Source: Candidatus Gastranaerophilales bacterium (GTDB taxonomy: Bacteria > Cyanobacteriota > Vampirovibrionia > Gastranaerophilales > Gastranaerophilaceae). Taken from it: DNA of 49,917 nucleotides. A model generated the notes under the pieces. It saw only the letters and a program-made list of their open reading frames with translations, searched no databases and had not been told where the DNA came from. The stretch spans positions 1 through 49,917 of the forward strand of contig CALUVR010000017.1 of assembly GCA_944324285.1 (NCBI GenBank). The letters are read 5' to 3'. This document shows positions 41,471-49,489 of the stretch, piece by piece; position 1 is the first letter of the stretch; each line of letters begins with the position of its first letter. A program made the translations under genes and the position numbers.

Positions 41471-41855
41471 TTTTACCCTCCCATAAACCGTGTATGTTAC
41501 AATATTCCAGAGCTGTTTCATTACCGTCGTTTTCGCCGAGAAACATTTTTGGCTCCTCTCCCGGATGTAAATATTGAAGAGTCGCTCTGTTTTTATCTTC
41601 GGAAATTGACTCAATGAACATAATATAGTGCTCATCCGTCATAGGATGAGGAATTGAACCAATAATTATTTCATCGCCGTTATTAAGATGTGCATAAACA
41701 GGAATATGCTTTTCAGTCGCGCCATCTTCCGAGGTATTTGCTTTCATAAGTTCCATGGACTGTCCGCAGCAAACGAGTTCTCCTTCTCCTGAAAGAATGA
41801 CCTGAACAAGATTTCCGCAAATATTACAACGATACATTTCTAATCTTTCAGTCAT
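41460..41855 (-). CDS. dfx: Desulfoferrodoxin (superoxide reductase)
   Basis: The 131-residue two-domain protein reduces superoxide to peroxide without releasing oxygen, a typical defence of anaerobes. The N-terminal desulforedoxin domain has CNIC and VCCGQ (C-x2-C ... C-C) for a rubredoxin-like iron. The C-terminal superoxide-reductase domain has KHIPVYAH, IPHPM, and YCNIHG for the His4-Cys iron site. AAGGAG precedes ATG 41855. It heads an operon with ferritin. Confidence 0.95.
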   Translation of the reverse strand: MTERLEMYRCNICGNLVQVILSGEGELVCCGQSMELMKANTSEDGATEKHIPVYAHLNNGDEIIIGSIPHPMTDEHYIMFIESISEDKNRATLQYLHPGEEPKMFLGENDGNETALEYCNIHGLWEGKSDK

Positions 41856-41986
41856 AAATTTCTCCTTTTCAGGAAAAGTTTATGTTTTTTTGACAAAAAA
41901 CACATTACTCACTATGGCTAATCATATTGTTTAATAATTCTTCACATACACGCAAAAAATATTTTGTTTAACCTTAAAATATTATT

Positions 41987-42721
41987 ATGAAAGTTCAACG
42001 CGTTTCTTTTGGCTCAAACGGTAATTCAGCTGCTCCGCACACTATGACTCGTGCGGGAAATGAATTTTTGTATTATCCGAAGGTAAAAGAAGAAAAGAAA
42101 ATTAAGTCAATCATCTGGAAAACTCTTGGTTCTCTTGCTGCAATTGCTGTTGGCGTTACCCTCTTTAACTTAAAACGCAATAAGCAGCCCTTGAGTATAG
42201 TTGATATTCCGGGTAAAACAATGGGGCTTAATCAAATTAATTACAGAAGAACGGCAAAAGAATTAAAGAAAAAAATCCTTTACCCGATAAAAGCAGGAAT
42301 TACACATAAAAAGAAAGATTTTCATTCAGGATTGATATTGTCAGATACAAAAGATAAACCCTTAAAAGAGGTTCTCTCAGCCTTCTGTGACCACGCTTAC
42401 GAACTTGATATAAGAACAAAAGAAATTCCTCAAAAGCTTTCAAAAGCTGAAAGAAGAAAATGGGTGTTTAATACAATTGAAGAAGCACAAGAACACTACA
42501 AAAAGACAAACCAGTATACTATAATCAATATTGGCAATCTGGATAACCTTATTGATTTAAAAATAGTTAAATCAAAAAACAGCGCAATTGAAGATAAATT
42601 GATAGAAATAAATAAAAATGTTTATTCTGGAATAGTCTGGGTTGCGTGGACTAACAATACCAAATCAATCCCGATGTATTATAATAATCTGCCTGTATTA
42701 GTTACAAAACTCGTGGACTAA
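41987..42721 (+). CDS. Hypothetical protein with N-terminal VSFGS motif
   Basis: A 244-residue protein beginning MKVQRVSFGSNGNSAAP. It has a single hydrophobic segment (about 40-58, IIWKTLGSLAAIAVGVTLF) followed by a basic stretch, then a Lys-rich soluble region. I see no known domain. The short N-terminal motif is shared with three other proteins in the window. There is no Shine-Dalgarno sequence before the ATG; a TAAAAT lies seven bases upstream, which could give a leaderless message. It is divergent from dfx and upstream of the SRP RNA gene. Confidence 0.7.
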   Translation: MKVQRVSFGSNGNSAAPHTMTRAGNEFLYYPKVKEEKKIKSIIWKTLGSLAAIAVGVTLFNLKRNKQPLSIVDIPGKTMGLNQINYRRTAKELKKKILYPIKAGITHKKKDFHSGLILSDTKDKPLKEVLSAFCDHAYELDIRTKEIPQKLSKAERRKWVFNTIEEAQEHYKKTNQYTIINIGNLDNLIDLKIVKSKNSAIEDKLIEINKNVYSGIVWVAWTNNTKSIPMYYNNLPVLVTKLVD

Positions 42722-42800
42722 TTAGTATATTGACTGGAAAAATTAAAGCATTTACACTTGCAGAAGTCAAAACGGCTATTGGAAAAATTTACCTTAAGTA

Positions 42801-42829
42801 TATACATATATAAATTTTTATGCTATATT
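42801..42829 (+). promoter_or_regulatory. Promoter of the SRP RNA gene
   Basis: TATACA (42801-42806), a 17-base spacer ending in TGC, and TATATT (42824-42829) form an extended -10 promoter. The expected start, 42836, is the first base of the AGCCGTGC closing helix of the SRP RNA, which fits very well. Confidence 0.75.
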
Positions 42830-42835
42830 AATAAC

Positions 42836-43097
42836 AGCCGTGCTCCACGGGGAATTGCAATCCCTCGACCCGAAGTGTATGCGGGGTGCAGAGTCTGTTG
42901 TGAGGGTTTTGCAGATAATGTTGAAAATTGAATTGTTGTTGACGTTTAAGGGCAAGATGGCGTAAGCTGTCGAACCGTGTCAGGGCGGAAACGCAGCAGC
43001 ACTAAGACAATCCTTGCGGGTGTTTTGTTTTTAAAAATAGACAGTTTAATCGTAGATGTTATTTGTTAAATTCGATAGACAGAAGGCACGGCTTTTT
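42836..43097 (+). ncRNA. ffs: Signal recognition particle RNA, large (Alu-containing) type
   Basis: The 5' end AGCCGTGC (42836-42843) pairs perfectly with the 3' end GCACGGCT (43086-43093), followed by TTTT, as a closing helix plus terminator. The conserved SRP helix 8 core lies at about 42976-43006, with GTGTCAGGGC and GGAAACGCAGCAGC, and upstream GTTGACGTTTAAGGGC. The 3' segment has GATAGACAGAAGGCACGG. Each of these parts matches the Bacillus subtilis scRNA order, including the Alu-like 5' region. The length of about 260 nt is much more than the 100-nt SRP RNA of most bacteria. It pairs with Ffh to target membrane proteins. Confidence 0.9.
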
Positions 43098-43164
43098 ATC
43101 CTTATCTGGTACCCTCTGTTAACCGCTCAACATTAAAGTTTAGTGGCTGAAATTTTATTTTTAT

Positions 43165-44409
43165 TTATGCATAAGCTGCAAAGTTTTCCAGTTCAGCTTT
43201 AAATTCGTCTTTAGTTACCCCAGGGTAAAGAATATCAAATACACCCTGGTTATCCTGAATCATTGCATACCCATGGTTAACGGCATCATTGAAGCCGTCA
43301 AGATAATGTGAAATAAGCAAATCTTCATATTGAAGCCCGTCAGATAAAACTACAGTTCTAGTTGTCCCATCTGTATATTTCAAGTCGATTTTACCAAGCT
43401 GTTTAACTAAGTTTTCTACTTTAGCGCTAACTCCTTCAATCTTTTTCTTAGCCCAGTCGTCGTCAAAAGCGTCAGTAGAATAATATGTTACCATTTCGTT
43501 TCCGATGTGAGTTGAGTGGATAATTTCGTGCCATAGTGTGCTTGCAACATAGTTTGTGCAATAGTTATTATAAGCCTCATCATCGACTAAGAATTCTACG
43601 CCTGTATAAGAAGTTAATCCTGTTGTAGTTAAGGCTGTATAGAGTTCATCGTAGGTTTTATATGGTCTTTCTGGCATGAAGTAATTAGGGTTAAGAAGGA
43701 TTGATCTTTGTACATGCAGGTGTGTCGGGTCATATCCTATACTTGATCCATCATTCAATGTAGAAGCAGAACTGTACTGTCCGAGTGTATTTGAACTTGC
43801 GTCATAAGTTCCAAAACCTATAGGGAAATCAATATTTTCAATAGCTTTTCTGATTTCAAGAAGGAAAGAAAGTTTCAATTCAGAATCTCCCTGAGCACGT
43901 CCTTCTGCAACTCTTACATTGTAGTTTGCAATATATTCATCAAGCCATTCAGCCATTAAATCAATAGCATTTGAAATTAAATCTCTTTCTTCCGCTGTAT
44001 TTGCCTGAATGCATGCTTTAGCTGCTGTAGTATCAGTTGTTGCGTTAATCTTTGATTTGCCGCTGTATTGAACAAATCCGATTGTTTTTGCTGTTGAGGA
44101 GCGTAATGATGTTAAAAGTGCATCATTTGCTTCCGAGTTAAGAGTGGTTGTGTTTTCTTTTATAATTGATGCAATTTGATCTTCTTCTTTAAGAATGCTG
44201 TCAATTTCTTTTTGAACATCTCCGGACAAAACATCTTCTGCAGTACTAATTTTTTCAACCTTAGAAAGACCGTTTTTAGCAAAACGAGAGGTAATTGAAA
44301 GAAGCCATGTATCATCAGCAACTGTTTCTGTAACGAGTTCAGTGTCTTTCTTTTTATATTCTTCCGTTATTATTGTATTCAGTTTTACGTTCGTAATTTC
44401 TGTTGCCAT
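43165..44409 (-). CDS. Hypothetical protein with HExxH metalloprotease-like motif
   Basis: The 414-residue product has no signal peptide and few hydrophobic segments. At about residues 290-305 it has LWHEIIHSTHIGNE, an HExxH zinc-binding signature with further His and Glu nearby, so it may be a metallopeptidase. The rest is Thr/Ser/Asn-rich in the N-terminal half, with no recognised family. It lies 14 nt after the GLUG-repeat gene and is probably co-transcribed with it. Secretion may be by a non-classical route. The peptidase role is inferred from one motif and needs structural support. Confidence 0.72.
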   Translation of the reverse strand: MATEITNVKLNTIITEEYKKKDTELVTETVADDTWLLSITSRFAKNGLSKVEKISTAEDVLSGDVQKEIDSILKEEDQIASIIKENTTTLNSEANDALLTSLRSSTAKTIGFVQYSGKSKINATTDTTAAKACIQANTAEERDLISNAIDLMAEWLDEYIANYNVRVAEGRAQGDSELKLSFLLEIRKAIENIDFPIGFGTYDASSNTLGQYSSASTLNDGSSIGYDPTHLHVQRSILLNPNYFMPERPYKTYDELYTALTTTGLTSYTGVEFLVDDEAYNNYCTNYVASTLWHEIIHSTHIGNEMVTYYSTDAFDDDWAKKKIEGVSAKVENLVKQLGKIDLKYTDGTTRTVVLSDGLQYEDLLISHYLDGFNDAVNHGYAMIQDNQGVFDILYPGVTKDEFKAELENFAAYA

Positions 44410-44423
44410 TTTTTTACCTTATA

Positions 44424-46451
44424 TTAACCGAATGCTTTGAATGATCTTTCTACGTTTTTATTTAATACATTTTTGATACTTTCTTCTTCTGCAAGTAATG
44501 CATCATATTGAGTATCAATTTTTTTCTGGTCTATTTCATAACGTTTGTCCTGAGCCTGAATAGCTTCCATACCTTTTTGGTATTCAGCTTCTGCCAGAGC
44601 CAGTGCGTTATCATCTTGTTTATCAACGATTGCAGTGCAGCTGTCGAGTGAAACAAGTTCGTAGTCCGTGCCGTTTATGTTGAAACCTTGAGTTGAGTCA
44701 GCTGCTGCCGGCGATACAAGTTGGTATCTGCCGTTTCTGATACCTGTTTCAAGTTCGAGGCTTGAAAGTCCGCCGAAATTTTCATCTTCAACAAGAACTG
44801 TTTCATAAACAGGGACTTCTTTTTTGATTGGTTTTTGTTCATAACCTATTGGCGGCTGAGTTGTATCAGGAGTTTGTTTAGTTTCTTCTTTAGCGAGAGC
44901 ATCTTCCTGAATTTGAGTAAGGTTGAGGACAGGAAGCTTGTTTGTTATAGAAGTTGCCTGATCTTGCTCTCTGTAACCGTCGTCGCCTTCTGTGAGCCAT
45001 ACATTTACTTTTGAACCGTCCGAAAGTGTTTCTGTAGCGGATGTGCCTAAAACGCCCTTGTTTGAATTACCGCTGTCGTAAGTCGGAGATGTTGAATTGC
45101 TCCAGTATAATACGTTGTTGTTATTTCTTGTGTCAAGTGCCATCATATTGGTTACATCCGATTCAAGAACCGGACCGCGGCAGGCGAGGTCTGATGCATT
45201 AATGTTTGAACCGCTTGCGTTTGTAATAGCACCCATCGCAACACAGTTTTTAATTGTTGTTTCGTGAGAGTCATCACCGATAAAGTTGTTAATTGAGTTT
45301 GAGTAGTTAAGTCCAGAACCTAATTTAATATCTACATCAGAATAGCAGTTTTTAATTGTGCTTTCGCCTTTAACGATATTTGTGTTAGCGCCGATAAAAC
45401 CGCCTATGTAACCGAAGCTGTCATCTGCATTCGGTATGTTGATAGTACCGGTTGCGAGGGAATTGCTTACATTACCGTTGCTTAAACCGACTAAGCCGCC
45501 AACTGCTGCTCTTTCAGGTACATAGCCTTCAGGATATGTTGTAGCTTGAAGGTTACACGTGATATTTACATCTGTTGCATTACAGTTTTCAATGGAAGCT
45601 CCGTCTGCAAGGTAGTTAGCCATAGCACCGAGTGCGTCGGTTTCAGCTGAAACATTTGCGCCAACAAGATTAATACTTTTTGCAACCCCGTATAATGAAT
45701 TGAAAAAGCCGGAATCACCGTTTAAACCTTGAATTGTTTCTCCGTTACCATCAAATACGCCTTGGAATCCTGAGATACCATGCCAGTTATATTTGCTCAA
45801 ATCAATTACTTCGCCGTCATCCAGGTCAAGTACATAGTTTTGTAAAGCTGCATCAGGATTTTGTGATAATTGCTGCATCATTGCATCAAAACCGGTTTGG
45901 GATTTAATTGAGATAGCATTAATATCTCTTTCCTGACCGCCAATCATTGTTGTATATGAAACAACTTCCATATCTTCTTCGCCAAGACCTGTTGCTGCTA
46001 CAATCCCGTTCATTTTATCAAGACTTTCAGTTCCGAATGCAGGAATTGTTGCATCCGGTTCTCTAAATGTATCGGTTTCTTCTTTCATTGGATATATAGG
46101 TTTTGTAAGGTCATCTTCATATCCTACGATAACTTCTTCTGTTTTGCCTGTATCGACTTTTTCATAAGTGTAGCCAAGAATTTTTGAACCGTCGTATACA
46201 AACAAATTCTGTGCCTTTAAGTTTTCAAGGGTAATGAGTTCGCTTTTTGTGGAAGCTCCATCAACGGTAAAGATATTCGGATTAATATACAATCTGCTGT
46301 TAGAAAGAGCACGTGTATATTTTTCCTGAATTCTTTCAGAATCCATAGAGAGTCTGATTTTAGCATCAGAAACATTCTGTCCCTGTAATGACAAGTTATT
46401 CAACTGTGCCGTGATATACAATAATCTTGCTTGTGATGCTGACATTCCCAT
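44424..46451 (-). CDS. Large GLUG-repeat protein with a conserved SASQARLL N-terminus
   Basis: The 675-residue product starts MGMSASQARLLYITAQLN. From memory, similar N-termini recur on large proteins of gut 'Melainabacteria'. The middle (about 220-470) has beta-helix-like GLUG repeats such as GGLVGLSNGNVSNSLATGTI and IGGFIGANTNI. The C-terminus (about 580-675) is a Gln/Lys/Glu-rich coiled coil. It could be an adhesin or a surface structure; there is no classic signal peptide. The ATG at 46451 is chosen for its family start and nearby GGGA; the frame is open 45 bases upstream. Confidence 0.75.
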   Translation of the reverse strand: MGMSASQARLLYITAQLNNLSLQGQNVSDAKIRLSMDSERIQEKYTRALSNSRLYINPNIFTVDGASTKSELITLENLKAQNLFVYDGSKILGYTYEKVDTGKTEEVIVGYEDDLTKPIYPMKEETDTFREPDATIPAFGTESLDKMNGIVAATGLGEEDMEVVSYTTMIGGQERDINAISIKSQTGFDAMMQQLSQNPDAALQNYVLDLDDGEVIDLSKYNWHGISGFQGVFDGNGETIQGLNGDSGFFNSLYGVAKSINLVGANVSAETDALGAMANYLADGASIENCNATDVNITCNLQATTYPEGYVPERAAVGGLVGLSNGNVSNSLATGTINIPNADDSFGYIGGFIGANTNIVKGESTIKNCYSDVDIKLGSGLNYSNSINNFIGDDSHETTIKNCVAMGAITNASGSNINASDLACRGPVLESDVTNMMALDTRNNNNVLYWSNSTSPTYDSGNSNKGVLGTSATETLSDGSKVNVWLTEGDDGYREQDQATSITNKLPVLNLTQIQEDALAKEETKQTPDTTQPPIGYEQKPIKKEVPVYETVLVEDENFGGLSSLELETGIRNGRYQLVSPAAADSTQGFNINGTDYELVSLDSCTAIVDKQDDNALALAEAEYQKGMEAIQAQDKRYEIDQKKIDTQYDALLAEEESIKNVLNKNVERSFKAFG

Positions 46452-46542
46452 AATGTTTTCCCTTTTTATTATTTTCCTTAATTGGTATGTCGGCATTTAT
46501 GGCTGTAATCTTCAATTATTTAAGTTATTTGTTACAAATTTG

Positions 46543-46791
46543 TTACATATTTATAAGCTTTAACTTTTCGCTTCTGGGTAGATGTTTTATTCTGTACTCT
46601 TCTTTCATAGCTTCGGATTTTGTGTCAAATTCTTTTTTGTAAACTATTTTAACAGGTTTATGTGCGCGGGTGAATTTCGCGCCTCTTCCATCAAGATGTG
46701 CCTGAAAACGTTTCTCAACGTCATCAGTGTAGCCGCAGTAAAGAGAATTATTCTCAATCAGGAGCATATATGTGTAATATTTTTTATTCAT
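46543..46791 (-). CDS. GIY-YIG (URI-type) endonuclease-family protein
   Basis: An 82-residue single-domain protein. The strand pattern TYMLLIENNSLYCGYTDDVEKR matches the GIY-YIG core in the UPF0213/YhbQ-like form, with the catalytic Arg (EKRFQAH) and the Glu in EAMKEEYRIKHL. Members are predicted structure-specific nucleases of uncertain role. The gene follows a terminator, so it has its own promoter, but none is obvious and no Shine-Dalgarno sequence is visible. Confidence 0.9.
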   Translation of the reverse strand: MNKKYYTYMLLIENNSLYCGYTDDVEKRFQAHLDGRGAKFTRAHKPVKIVYKKEFDTKSEAMKEEYRIKHLPRSEKLKLINM

Positions 46792-46806
46792 AAATTATAA
46801 ATACAA

Positions 46807-46835
46807 TAAAAAAGGCGGTTTGAAATCAACCGCCT
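46807..46835 (-). terminator. Terminator after the Gly/Ser/Cys-rich gene
   Basis: AGGCGGTT (46813-46820) pairs with AACCGCCT (46828-46835) across seven bases. On the minus strand it is followed by a T run (TTTTTTATT). It is a clear rho-independent terminator. Confidence 0.88.
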
Positions 46836-46878
46836 ATATTAATCCATTTTCATTTATTTCTTTACTTATCAACCTTAA

Positions 46879-47238
46879 TTAGCAGAAGGATGAGAAACCT
46901 CCGCCTGAAGAGCAGGAACCTGCGCTGCATCCTCCGCCTGAAAAACCTGCAGATGCTCCGCCGCTAAAACTTCCGCTGCTGATTGTAGATACAGCGCTTG
47001 AAAAACTTGCTAAAAATCCGGTGCTTGCTATGGTAACTGAACCGCCTTCAGAACCTGAATATGATGCATAATCAGGAGTGAAAGGATTTGATGATGTAAA
47101 TGAATCGTAAACCGGAGCTGCAAGCCAGCTTTTCTGTGTATTAAATGCAAGCGAACCTGCTGTTTCTACTGATTCAACCGGTTTCTGGTTAACACCTGTA
47201 TTAAGATTGTTAGAAGCTTTAGCGTTGATAGAATTCAT
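46879..47238 (-). CDS. Small Gly/Ser/Cys-rich protein
   Basis: The 119-residue product has a polar N-terminus (about 1-75, Asn/Ser/Thr-rich) and a low-complexity C-terminal third rich in Gly, Ser, Ala and Cys (SGSFSGGASAGFSGGGC, SAGSCSSGGGFSSFC). Three cysteines lie in the last 20 or so residues, one of them C-terminal. AAGGAG is placed for ATG 47238. It has its own terminator. Possible roles: a surface or secreted structural protein, or a precursor of a modified peptide. No modification enzyme was found next to it, so the second idea is weak. Confidence 0.72.
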   Translation of the reverse strand: MNSINAKASNNLNTGVNQKPVESVETAGSLAFNTQKSWLAAPVYDSFTSSNPFTPDYASYSGSEGGSVTIASTGFLASFSSAVSTISSGSFSGGASAGFSGGGCSAGSCSSGGGFSSFC

Positions 47239-47547
47239 ATATCTTACTCCTTAATATCTGATTAACATTCTCGTGACATATATATAAAAAATTTTTAAAT
47301 TATCCGATTTCAGCATGCTTATTTTCTCGTAACATTCCTTAACATAAATGGCAAAAAATAATTATTACTTGTTTTAAAAAGAATAATCTTAACACGATAT
47401 TTTCATATATAGCAGGATCTCCGGATATTTTCGGAGGTCTTTTGCCTTAAATATAAATCTATAGATTGAGTAAATGTAACCCTTTGATTGATGTCTTTTA
47501 CTTTGAAAACCTATATTCTGATAGTGTGAAGATTAGGGAAAGGGATC
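47239..47547. other. 309-base intergenic region between divergent genes
   Basis: No gene is supported. Seen: two near-identical 12-mers TTCTCGTGACAT and TTCTCGTAACAT (about 47268-47279 and 47323-47334) that could bind a regulator of the leftward gene, an AT-rich middle, and an isolated rightward terminator-like hairpin at 47416-47443. Confidence 0.5.
47416..47443 (+). terminator. Orphan rightward terminator-like hairpin
   Basis: GATCTCCG (47416-47423) pairs with CGGAGGTC (47432-47439) with one G-U pair and an eight-base loop, followed by TTTT. No rightward gene lies upstream, so it may end a small RNA or attenuate the AMIN-like gene. Confidence 0.5.
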
Positions 47548-48195
47548 ATGAAAAAGTTATTTTTAATCTTAACCATATTAATGTTTACAATTACCTCTGC
47601 ATTTGCTGCAGACAACTACTTGAATACAGTTATTCTGGAAGGTTCAGAAAGCGGTTATAATGTTATTTTGCGCACGGATGCTCTGGCGAACGTAAGAAGA
47701 ATACCGGAGGGCGAAAATAAACTTACGCTGGAAGTAAAAGGGGTGAGAGCTTCAAATTCATTAACAACATTTTATAGGAATACCTCAGCTGACAATAGTG
47801 TTATAGTGGAAAATTCAGGTAATAATACGGTAAAAATTCACCTTAATGCAAAGAATGCTGCTGATGCAAACATAATATTTGATACTCCGGCATCATCTCC
47901 TATTGTTGTTTCTGATACTGTATCGAGAGATATGCTTTTGTGGAGTGCACTTGCCTTTGTGGTGCTTTCAGGAATGTTCTTTATGAGTAAGAATATAAAA
48001 GATGATCCGCAAAAAGATATAGAAGAAGCATTACAGAAGAATATGCGTGATAGAGAAATTGAGATGTACAGAAATTACAGAAAAGAGTTTCTGACAATTC
48101 CGAGCATAGACTATAAAATAAAAAATCCGCGTGTTAAAGACGCGATAAGGCGTGCTGATACAATTAGGCACCTGCAAAGAACGGCTAAAAGATAG
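47548..48195 (+). CDS. AMIN-like exported protein with one membrane helix
   Basis: The 215-residue product has a signal peptide (1-21, cut after AFA), a beta-rich domain (about 22-120) resembling AMIN domains of pilus secretins and cell-wall amidases (AVILEGSESGYNVILRT-type strands, seen here as NTVILEGSESGYNVILRTDA), then a membrane helix (about 130-150, LLWSALAFVVLSGMFFMS) and a basic cytoplasmic tail. AMIN domains localise proteins to peptidoglycan. AAAGGGATC precedes ATG 47548. It is first in an operon with a small membrane protein and an SPFH protein. Confidence 0.78.
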   Translation: MKKLFLILTILMFTITSAFAADNYLNTVILEGSESGYNVILRTDALANVRRIPEGENKLTLEVKGVRASNSLTTFYRNTSADNSVIVENSGNNTVKIHLNAKNAADANIIFDTPASSPIVVSDTVSRDMLLWSALAFVVLSGMFFMSKNIKDDPQKDIEEALQKNMRDREIEMYRNYRKEFLTIPSIDYKIKNPRVKDAIRRADTIRHLQRTAKR

Positions 48196-48206
48196 GATAT
48201 TAAAGA

Positions 48207-48398
48207 ATGGCAATCAGAGTTTTATTATTACTGTTGGCACTTGTAATAATCACAAATATAATAATTATAATATGCAGTTATCTATTCAACGTTAACCTTT
48301 ATGAAAAACATGGAAAAGTGATTTTGGGCGGTTTTGGGATACTCGCAATATTTATAGTTGCTGTATATGTAGTGCTGGCAATTATGGGGTTGGTGTGA
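48207..48398 (+). CDS. Small hydrophobic membrane protein
   Basis: A 63-residue product with two membrane helices (about 3-26 and 40-62) joined by a short polar loop (NLYEKHGK). It lies 11 nt after the AMIN-like gene and one nucleotide before the SPFH frame. No family is recognised. The short size and context suggest an accessory of the SPFH protein. Confidence 0.65.
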   Translation: MAIRVLLLLLALVIITNIIIIICSYLFNVNLYEKHGKVILGGFGILAIFIVAVYVVLAIMGLV

Positions 48399-48399
48399 A

Positions 48400-49392
48400 A
48401 TGAGGATTGAACTGATTTTCTGGCTGATAATTTTATTATTGCTTTTGCTATGCCAGTTCGGAGATCTAATTAATAAAATATATAAAAATATATCCCGCCG
48501 CAAGCAACCATCACAAAAAATTATTGATATACAGAATATCGCGACAAAAAGCTCATTATTAAATAATTATATAAAAGAAAGGATGAATACAATGGATAAG
48601 AAAAATTTAGCAACACCTACACTGGTAATATTACTGCTTATAGCATTTATCGTTATTTGTAATCCAATTGCAATAGTGGGCGTTGGTGAACGCGGGGTAA
48701 AAGTAACATTAGGAAAAGTTTCTCCGCAGAGTTACACAGAAGGCATTCACCTGATAACACCTTTTATTTCTAAAATAAAAAATATGAACGTAAAGACTCA
48801 AAAAACTTATATAGAAACAGATTTGTATACCAAAGACATTCAGCAGGCAAAAATATCTTATGTAATAAACTATAATCTTCAGCCTCAAAACGCACATAAT
48901 ATGTATAGAGAAGTCGGCACAGGGTATGTTGATATGGTGTTAATCCCTGTTGCTGAAGGGACGATAAAAGATGTGATAGGGAAGTGGAATGCACAGGATT
49001 TAGTTGCAAACAGAGAAACCGCTACAGTGGATATTTTGCAGAAGCTTCAAAAACAATTAGCCCCGAGATACATAGATGTAACTGGATTTCAGATTACGGA
49101 TATAAATTATTCAAACGTATTTGAAAGATCTATTGAAAGCAAGGTGACAGCGGAACAGGATGCATTAAAAGCAAAAAACAGAACAGTGCAGATTCAAGAA
49201 GAAGCGAAGCAAAAGATAATTTCAGCGGAAGCGGAAGCAAAATCCATGGCAATAAGAGCAAACGCATTAACCCAGAATAAAGCACTTGTTGAATACGAGG
49301 CTGTTCAAAAATGGGACGGACATCTTCCTCAATATATGATGGGAAATACAGTACCTTTTTTGAATATGTCAACCGGAAATTTTAAACGATAA
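48400..49392 (+). CDS. SPFH/prohibitin-family membrane protein
   Basis: The 330-residue frame carries a prohibitin/HflC-like domain (about 90-300): VGVGERGVKVTLGKVSPQSY, AKISYVINYNLQPQNAH, VANRETATVDILQKLQKQLA and a long Ala/Glu/Lys-rich C-terminal helix. Such proteins form large membrane rings that regulate proteases. A start at ATG 48592 (266 aa, AAAGGA eight bases upstream) gives the typical prohibitin length with one N-terminal helix (TLVILLLIAFIVICN). From ATG 48400 a further 64 residues, with their own hydrophobic helix (IFWLIILLLLLL), are in frame without a stop. Both starts are plausible; the longer one is listed because the upstream part also reads like protein. Confidence 0.85.
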   Translation: MRIELIFWLIILLLLLLCQFGDLINKIYKNISRRKQPSQKIIDIQNIATKSSLLNNYIKERMNTMDKKNLATPTLVILLLIAFIVICNPIAIVGVGERGVKVTLGKVSPQSYTEGIHLITPFISKIKNMNVKTQKTYIETDLYTKDIQQAKISYVINYNLQPQNAHNMYREVGTGYVDMVLIPVAEGTIKDVIGKWNAQDLVANRETATVDILQKLQKQLAPRYIDVTGFQITDINYSNVFERSIESKVTAEQDALKAKNRTVQIQEEAKQKIISAEAEAKSMAIRANALTQNKALVEYEAVQKWDGHLPQYMMGNTVPFLNMSTGNFKR

Positions 49393-49421
49393 ATTTGAAC
49401 CTAAATAAATAATCCTTAATC

Positions 49422-49450
49422 ATCCGCTTCCAAAAGAGGCGGATTTTTTT
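49422..49450 (+). terminator. Terminator of the AMIN-SPFH operon
   Basis: ATCCGCTTC (49422-49430) pairs with GAGGCGGAT (49436-49444) across five bases with one T-G pair, followed by a T run to 49450. Confidence 0.85.
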
Positions 49451-49489
49451 AATTCATTAATTTATATATTCCTTGTAAGGAGTATCGTT

